From: an uncultured Eggerthellaceae bacterium
Lineage (GTDB): Bacteria; Actinomycetota; Coriobacteriia; Coriobacteriales; Eggerthellaceae
DNA length: 34,150 nt
NCBI GenBank assembly: GCA_910585565.1
Contig: CAJUFC010000242.1
Coordinates: 1 to 34,150 of the forward strand
Direction of reading: 5' to 3'
In this document: positions 29,802-34,150 of the stretch, piece after piece
Numbering within the stretch: the first letter of the stretch is position 1
Layout: every line of letters starts with the position of its first letter
The notes under the pieces: model-generated
Database searches by the model: none
What the model saw: only the letters and a program-made list of their open reading frames with translations
What the model was told of the DNA's origin: nothing
Translations under genes and position numbers: made by a program

Positions 29802-29837
29802 TCCTTAATGATTCCTTAATGTCGGCTTCGCTACGAT
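29802..29837 (+). promoter_or_regulatory. PhoB/OmpR-type direct repeat and -10 before the ABC genes
   Basis: TCCTTAATG occurs at 29802-29810 and again at 29813-29821, an exact 11-bp period, one helical turn, as OmpR-family dimers bind. TACGAT (29832-29837) is the likely -10, and the repeat covers the -35 position, as in activator-dependent promoters. Confidence 0.7.
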
Positions 29838-29876
29838 TGCCCCATGAACGGCCAACCAACGAGATGGAGACATCTG

Positions 29877-30656
29877 ATGAAAAACGCAATCCTCTCATCG
29901 CGGAGCCTCGCGAAGAGCTACGCAGCCGACGACGTGCAGACGCACGTGCTGGGCAGCGTTGACCTCGACCTCTACGAAGGCGACTTCACGACGATCATGG
30001 GGCCTTCGGGCTCGGGCAAATCGACGCTTCTGTACTGCCTGTCAGGCATGGACGCGCCCACCGCAGGCGACGTCACCTTCCAAGGCACCAACATCGCGCA
30101 CGCCAGTGAGCGCGAGCTGGCCGAGCTGCGCGCCCAGAGCTTCGGCTTCGTGTTCCAGGCCGCGCACCTCGTGAGCAACCTCACGCTCTTCGAGAACGTC
30201 GCCGTGCCGGGATACCTGAAGCAAGGCCGCAGCGTCAGCGAGACGCGCGCCGCCGCCCAAGCCCTCATCGAGCGCATGGGGCTCACCGACGTGGCGGCGC
30301 ACCTGCCCAGCCAGTCCTCAGGCGGCCAGCAGCAGCGGTGCGCCGTGGCCCGCGCCGTCGTGAACGACCCGGCCATCGTGTTTGCCGACGAGCCCACCGG
30401 CGCCCTCAACCGGGCCAACAGCCTGGAAGTGCTGGCGCTCTTGGGCGAGCTGAACGAGCAAGGACAGACCGTGCTCATGGTGACCCATGACGTGAAGAGC
30501 GCCATCCGCGGCAACCGCGTGCTGTACTTCGAGGACGGAGACGTGCGCGGCGAGCTGGAGATGCCCGTCTGGGACGCGAGCCGCGCCCAGGACGAGACCT
30601 ACGTTCGCGACCGCGAGACGCAAGCCACCGCCTGGCTCGCGTCGCTTTCGTGGTAG
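29877..30656 (+). CDS. ABC transporter ATPase (MacB/LolD/BceA-like)
   Basis: A 259-residue ATPase. Walker A GPSGSGKST (42-50), a Q-loop in FGFVFQAAHLVSNLTLFENV, a signature reading SSGGQQQR where LSGGQQQR is usual, Walker B AIVFADEP, D-loop GALN and H-loop THD are present. It belongs to the class paired with FtsX-type permeases, which export or extract lipoproteins, peptides and drugs from the membrane instead of moving small solutes. The ATG at 29877 has GGAG seven bases upstream. It directly follows a two-component system and precedes its permease by 12 bases, the usual layout of peptide-sensing detoxification modules. Confidence 0.93.
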   Translation: MKNAILSSRSLAKSYAADDVQTHVLGSVDLDLYEGDFTTIMGPSGSGKSTLLYCLSGMDAPTAGDVTFQGTNIAHASERELAELRAQSFGFVFQAAHLVSNLTLFENVAVPGYLKQGRSVSETRAAAQALIERMGLTDVAAHLPSQSSGGQQQRCAVARAVVNDPAIVFADEPTGALNRANSLEVLALLGELNEQGQTVLMVTHDVKSAIRGNRVLYFEDGDVRGELEMPVWDASRAQDETYVRDRETQATAWLASLSW

Positions 30657-30668
30657 GGGGTGCGCATC

Positions 30669-33116
30669 ATGGAACCGCTGCGCACGCTTGTTTGCGCCGG
30701 CCTGCGCCGGGACAAGGGCACCTTCATCGGGCTGGCGGTGCTTCTGTTCTTGGCAGGAGCCGCCCTCACGTTCACCATCGGGCTTTTCGTGGACCTCTCC
30801 CAAGGCGCCCACGAGCGCTACGACGAGGCTGGCTGCGGCGACCTGCTCGTCAGCGAGCAGGCGGCAACCCCCGACCCGGAAACGACTGAACGCATCGCCG
30901 CGCTTCCCGAGGTCGAGCGCGTACGCGAAACACCCGCATTCTCCGTGCCCGTGCAGTTCGAAAACTCTGACGGCACGCCCAAGAGCGAATCGCAATCGGT
31001 CACGACGTGCTTCGAGGCCTGGGGTACCGGCATTTCTGCCAACCTCTTCACCGATAGCCTCGACGCCTACGATGACGCCTCTACCGCACCCGCCCCCAAC
31101 AGCGTATACGTGACCCCTTCCGCCCGCGTGCTGCATGGGGTCGAAGTCGGGGACACCGCCATGCTGAACTTCGGTGGCGAGGAGCGGCGCCTCACGGTTG
31201 GGGGCTTCTTCGAAGACCCGCAGCTCGGCACGCCATTTATGGAAGTGAAGCGCTTCTTGGTCGCGCAAGACACCTTCGATGAGCTGTACGATCTTGCCGA
31301 AGCCGTGCGTGCCGAAACGCCCCGAGCCGTCACCGGCGCCTCGCTGTCCGTGATACGCGAAGCCTACCCGCTGGTCGAGTACGACATCTTCTTGACCCCC
31401 GAGGCGCGCACGTCCGAATCGACCAGCCAAGGCCTCGCCGGCGTCATCCAAGAGCGTGCTGGCTGGGGCACGAACGAGACGACTATGTTCTCCAGGGAGA
31501 CGCTGGTGGGATATGCCCTCATGGTGGTGCAGATTCTCAGCGCGATTCTTGCCATGTTCGCGCTCTTGATCTTCACGGTGGCCTTGGTCATGTGCGTGCA
31601 CTCAGTGTCCGCCGCCATCGAGGAGGGATATGCCGACTGGGGCATCACCAAAGCCGTCGGCATTTCGCCTCAGACGCTCCGGCGCACGTTGGTCTCGCAG
31701 TATGCGCTTGTCGCTCTCATTGCCTTGGGTCTTGGCCTCGTCATCGGCATGATCGCTGAACCCTTCGTGTGGCCGGCATTTCTTCTCGTCACCGGTGTGC
31801 TGGTGGACACCCCGGCCTTCCCTGTCCCAGCGCTGGCATGCCTGGGTGCCCTCTTCGCCGTCCTGATGGTCACCGTCGTTCTCAAGGTCCGCAAGCTCGG
31901 TCGCATCACGCCCTTGGCGGCGTTGCGCCAGGGCGCGGAGGACGTACGCTTCTCGCCGCGCGCGAACTGCGCCATCAGAGGGAGGCATCTGGAGGCGTCC
32001 TTGGCCTGGCGCGCCCTCATTTCGAAGAAGCACCGCTACGTCGGCATGGGCGTGTGCTCGCTTCTGCTGTGTGCCTTCATCACGCTATGCTTCGGCATTG
32101 GCGGCGCAGTGTCCGAAAACGACGCCGTCTATCGCGCGTTCGGCATTTGGAAAAGCGACGTATCTGCAGCGCTCGTTGCCGATGACGTCACCCTAGACGA
32201 CGTGCGGACCGCCATCGAGGAAGTCGCCCCCATCCGGCAAGAGTGGATAGAGGGGGCGGCCATACTCAACCTCGATGATGAGGCGCGCACCTTCGTGGGG
32301 CTGTCCGAGGAAGGCGTGCTCTCCGGCACATCCATCGCAACCGGCCGCTTCCCGCGCCTCGATAACGAGGTAGCCGTCGGCATCAACTTCGCCCGAAGCC
32401 TTCAGGTTGGCATCGGAGACGAAGTGGTGGTAACCGACCCGGCGGGCGATGAGAAGACCCTCATCGTGTCCGGCACGATATCCTCGGTCCTGAACGGCGG
32501 CAACGGCGCGTTGCTGACCATTGATGGCCTGAAATGGCTCACTGGCAACGACGCAGGAAGCATCGACGGCACGCGCCAGTACCGCCTTGAGGACGATGCA
32601 GATATCGATGCCGTCCTTGCGCACTTGGAGCAGCGATTCGGAGACGATGTAAACCTCGAGGAGACGGGACTTTTCGGCTCGGCCACCAACATGATACTGC
32701 TCGTTCGCAACCTTCTCGTCGCCATAGGCTACTCCATGACGGCATTCGCAGCGCTGCTCGCCTGTGTGGCCGTGGCGCTCGTCAGCAGGCGCATGCTGCT
32801 GTCCGAGCGGCGTGACCTCGGCATCTACCGTGCCCTGGGCTTGCGCGTGCGCACGCTGAGGCAGTCCTTTGCGCTGCGCTTCCTCGGCGTGGCCCTCATC
32901 GGCAGCGTCCTCGGAGCCGCGCTGGTGATGGCGGGTGGCAGCCAGCTCATCGGCAGCCTCTTCGGGCTCTTCGGCGCCGGGGCATTCGCCATCGTGCTGC
33001 CTTGGTGGCTGGCGGCGCTGCTGAGCGCAGGCCTCGCTGCCGTGTTCGCCCTTTCCGCCTACGCGTTCTCGCGCTCCATTCGCACCATCAGCGTCCGCGA
33101 GCTTGTCACCGAATAG
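30669..33116 (+). CDS. FtsX/MacB-type ABC permease
   Basis: An 815-residue permease. An N-terminal helix (about 18-40, FIGLAVLLFLAGAALTFTIGLF) leads into a large external MacB_PCD-like region (to about 280). A first FtsX block of three or four helices (about 285-420) carries the conserved EGYADWGITKAVGISPQTLRR turn. A second helix and external region (about 445-680) and a last FtsX block (about 685-815) with SERRDLGIYRALGLRVRTLRQSF follow. The duplicated FtsX plan is typical of long export permeases paired with MacB/LolD-type ATPases. The ATG at 30669 has AGGGGG eight bases upstream; a GTG at 30660 is an alternative. The cargo is unknown. Confidence 0.92.
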   Translation: MEPLRTLVCAGLRRDKGTFIGLAVLLFLAGAALTFTIGLFVDLSQGAHERYDEAGCGDLLVSEQAATPDPETTERIAALPEVERVRETPAFSVPVQFENSDGTPKSESQSVTTCFEAWGTGISANLFTDSLDAYDDASTAPAPNSVYVTPSARVLHGVEVGDTAMLNFGGEERRLTVGGFFEDPQLGTPFMEVKRFLVAQDTFDELYDLAEAVRAETPRAVTGASLSVIREAYPLVEYDIFLTPEARTSESTSQGLAGVIQERAGWGTNETTMFSRETLVGYALMVVQILSAILAMFALLIFTVALVMCVHSVSAAIEEGYADWGITKAVGISPQTLRRTLVSQYALVALIALGLGLVIGMIAEPFVWPAFLLVTGVLVDTPAFPVPALACLGALFAVLMVTVVLKVRKLGRITPLAALRQGAEDVRFSPRANCAIRGRHLEASLAWRALISKKHRYVGMGVCSLLLCAFITLCFGIGGAVSENDAVYRAFGIWKSDVSAALVADDVTLDDVRTAIEEVAPIRQEWIEGAAILNLDDEARTFVGLSEEGVLSGTSIATGRFPRLDNEVAVGINFARSLQVGIGDEVVVTDPAGDEKTLIVSGTISSVLNGGNGALLTIDGLKWLTGNDAGSIDGTRQYRLEDDADIDAVLAHLEQRFGDDVNLEETGLFGSATNMILLVRNLLVAIGYSMTAFAALLACVAVALVSRRMLLSERRDLGIYRALGLRVRTLRQSFALRFLGVALIGSVLGAALVMAGGSQLIGSLFGLFGAGAFAIVLPWWLAALLSAGLAAVFALSAYAFSRSIRTISVRELVTE

Positions 33117-33132
33117 ATCCGCAGACGCCACC

Positions 33133-33186
33133 GAGCCAGGGGGTCATCCGCAAGACATCGTCCGCGCCTCCCGGTTCTCTTGGCTC
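33133..33186 (+). repeat. REP-like degenerate repeat, copy 2
   Basis: The element begins GAGCCAGGGGGTC and ends CGGTTCTCTTGGCTC, so its ends (GAGCCA...TGGCTC) are inverted. The right end differs from copy 1 (27741-27755) by one base in 15. It directly follows the permease gene. Confidence 0.45.
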
Positions 33187-33194
33187 GCTATACG

Positions 33195-33222
33195 TTCGTA
33201 AACCTGAATCTCGGAATAGTAC
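33195..33222 (+). promoter_or_regulatory. Possible promoter of the 119-aa gene
   Basis: TTCGTA (33195-33200), a 16-bp spacer and TAGTAC (33217-33222). This is a modest match; the leader to the TTG start at 33339 would be long and holds a hairpin. Confidence 0.3.
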
Positions 33223-33236
33223 ACTGGGGAGAAGCT

Positions 33237-33272
33237 GCGATGGGGGCATGCGACTTACAGGGGCCCCATCGC
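33237..33272. terminator. Hairpin between the permease and the 119-aa gene
   Basis: A perfect 9-bp stem, GCGATGGGG / CCCCATCGC, with an 18-base loop and no T-run. It may stop permease readthrough or be a leader structure of the next gene. Confidence 0.35.
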
Positions 33273-33290
33273 GCCATCAGAAGATGAGCG

Positions 33291-33316
33291 AGCCTAAGAG
33301 AGGCACCCCCTTGACT
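33291..33316 (-). repeat. REP-like degenerate repeat, copy 3
   Basis: Contains AAGAGAGGCACCCCCTTGACTC, which aligns with the 3' copy at 33699-33724 (AAGAGAGCCGTCCCCCTTGG). It overlaps the leader of the 119-aa gene, whose ribosome site follows closely. Confidence 0.35.
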
Positions 33317-33338
33317 CGCTCGCGGAAGGAGAGCGGAT

Positions 33339-33698
33339 TTGGAACTCTACAACGCAGCCGAGCTCTATCCCGGGTTCGCATACCCCGCCGGGCTCGAGAA
33401 GATCGCCGAGCTTGACCTGGTCGACCTGGACATCTGGTTCGTGATGGACGCGGCGTTCGCCGCCCGCTACATTCGCGGCTTGGCCACGCGCTACCCCGAC
33501 CGCAAGCTCGTTCCCTTCGCGAAGCGCACCGACAACGACGACGTGGCCTGCTTCGAGGTGGGCGAGATGCCCCACGTCCAGGTCATCCACGACTTCGCTG
33601 ACCCTGGTTGGGAACAGCGAGACGAGTTCGCAGACGTCTGGGCATGGTTCTCCTCCGCCGTGGGAGACCTCATCGCCTACGCCCGAGACGAGGAGTAG
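33339..33698 (+). CDS. Conserved protein of unknown function, SMI1/KNR4-like (tentative)
   Basis: A 119-residue soluble acidic protein starting at TTG 33339, with AAGGAG seven bases upstream; an ATG further in lacks such a site. The pattern KLVPFAKRTDNDDVACFEVGEMPHVQVIHDFADPGWEQRDEFADVWAWFSSAV resembles small SMI1/KNR4-like (SUKH-related) proteins, where an acidic D-N-D-D-V-A-C-F segment precedes an HDFA-x-PGWE motif. Some SUKH proteins are immunity factors of toxin systems, but no toxin gene is adjacent. It stands alone between repeat elements and looks like an independent transcription unit. Confidence 0.75.
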   Translation: MELYNAAELYPGFAYPAGLEKIAELDLVDLDIWFVMDAAFAARYIRGLATRYPDRKLVPFAKRTDNDDVACFEVGEMPHVQVIHDFADPGWEQRDEFADVWAWFSSAVGDLIAYARDEE

Positions 33699-33724
33699 GT
33701 CAAGAGAGCCGTCCCCCTTGGCTC
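33699..33724 (-). repeat. REP-like degenerate repeat, copy 4
   Basis: GTCAAGAGAGCCGTCCCC then CTTGGCTC, immediately after the stop of the 119-aa gene. Its reverse complement aligns with copy 1 along most of its length, so copies occur in both orientations. Confidence 0.45.
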
Positions 33725-33760
33725 CGGCTCGCCTTGACTCGGACGCGGCATGGGAAGTCG

Positions 33761-33769
33761 TGCTAGTAT
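33761..33769 (+). promoter_or_regulatory. Extended -10 promoter of the last gene
   Basis: TGCTAGTAT is a TG-N-TAGTAT extended -10; a TTGACT (33734-33739) lies 24 bp upstream, too far to be its -35. The ATG at 33815 follows about 45 bases on. The same TGCTAG(A/T)AT form precedes the AOR gene. Confidence 0.45.
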
Positions 33770-33814
33770 TGAGGTGACAGAACGTCCGAAAACACCCGCA
33801 AAGAGGTTCTTCCT

Positions 33815-34150
33815 ATGGCTCAGCGTCCCGTTCCGCCGTATCGCTCTGGCAGCGCGCGCGGACCGCAACATCCTCCGCGCGGCGCATACGCATCAGCGCC
33901 GCAGCCCCGGGACGGCCATGCGTACGCCCAGGCTCAGGCATACCACAGCCATCGCGCCCAGCTGGAAAAGGCCGCATCGCTCAGGCGCCAGCGGCGCACC
34001 CGTCGCATCGTCGTCGGCGTGATCATCGGGGTCGCGTCGCTCGCCGCCACAGGCGCTATCTGCTTCGCGCTCCTTGGCGGCGCGTCCTCCCCGCATGCCA
34101 CCGCCCCTGACGGCACTGCGTTTGACGCACCTGACAACGCCATCGTCGCC
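33815..34150 (+). CDS. N-terminus of a membrane-anchored protein, truncated by the window edge
   Basis: The frame is open from ATG 33815 (AAGAGG eight bases upstream) to the last base, giving 112 residues. The first 65 are Pro/Ala/Arg/Gln/His-rich and polar (MAQRPVPPYRSGSARG...), ending in a strongly basic patch (SLRRQRRTRR). Then comes one membrane helix (IVVGVIIGVASLAATGAICFALLGGA), after which the chain is Ala/Ser/Asp/Pro-rich. The topology is a cytoplasmic tail, one membrane helix and an external domain outside the window. This is common for cell-wall enzymes, proteases and sporulation-like anchors of Actinobacteria, so no function is given. Confidence 0.8.
   Translation, partial: MAQRPVPPYRSGSARGPQHPPRGAYASAPQPRDGHAYAQAQAYHSHRAQLEKAASLRRQRRTRRIVVGVIIGVASLAATGAICFALLGGASSPHATAPDGTAFDAPDNAIVA

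Noticed and set aside
1..34150. tRNA, rRNA, CRISPR array, prophage or complete insertion sequence
   Set aside because: I looked through the intergenic stretches and found no cloverleaf, regular spacer-repeat array, integrase, phage structural gene or transposase.

Overview
The window is high-GC, dense bacterial DNA. It combines a glgB/glgC/glgD glycogen locus, Tat-exported molybdopterin/Fe-S respiratory enzymes, a tungsten-type aldehyde:ferredoxin oxidoreductase, FecCD-type metal uptake and lipoproteins with Ser/Ala-rich linkers. This suggests an anaerobic, gut-type actinobacterium such as Coriobacteriia/Eggerthellaceae. That assignment is an inference from gene content; no rRNA or marker gene is present.

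Layout. (1) 1-4125, minus strand: glycogen synthesis. The branching enzyme GlgB reads in frame, with no stop, into the ADP-glucose pyrophosphorylase GlgC, followed by the GlgD-like paralogue, which runs off the left edge. (2) 4222-6156, minus: a hipB-hipA toxin-antitoxin pair with a VanZ-like membrane gene at its end, expressed from a probably leaderless promoter overlapped by a palindrome. (3) 6235-11481, minus: a respiratory operon with a Tat-signal four-cluster ferredoxin, a Tat-signal molybdopterin oxidoreductase, a second four-cluster Fe-S protein, an NrfD-type membrane subunit and a DUF4430 lipoprotein. (4) 11756-13885, plus: a tungsten-type AOR divergent from that operon; both promoters carry the same palindromic 11-mer. 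(5) 14010-20199: a probable molybdenum/tungsten supply locus with a DUF364 protein, a P-loop NTPase, a FecCD permease, its ATPase, a binding lipoprotein, a 36-residue peptide that looks like a molbindin with its middle removed, and a divergent MoeA. (6) 20264-22951, minus: a NifU/IscU-like fusion protein with altered cysteines and a MutY-type glycosylase without the Fe-S motif. (7) 23144-26434: a three-gene minus-strand module (PH-like/zinc ribbon, SPFH/SHOCT, zinc-ribbon membrane protein) divergent from a small XRE regulator, with a perfect 26-bp palindrome between them. (8) 26431-27612, minus: a MerR regulator whose operator fills the spacer of its own promoter. (9) 27862-33116, plus: a response regulator, a histidine kinase, an ABC ATPase and an FtsX/MacB-type permease, with a PhoB-style direct repeat before the ABC genes. 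(10) 33117-34150: REP-like degenerate repeats, a 119-aa gene of unknown role and the start of a membrane-anchored protein cut by the right edge.

How it fits together. Regions 3-5 form a coherent theme. An AOR and a molybdopterin oxidoreductase both need Mo or W on a pterin. Next to them lie a FecCD-type importer, the class that includes the MolBCA molybdate/tungstate transporter, a Mop-like peptide and a MoeA metal insertase. I read this as enzymes beside their own metal supply. The shortened Mop peptide, the shared promoter motif inside the uptake locus and the twin palindromes of the AOR/ferredoxin region are the most novel-looking signals. The SPFH/PH/zinc-ribbon module with its 26-bp palindrome is the best candidate for an undescribed system of unknown function.
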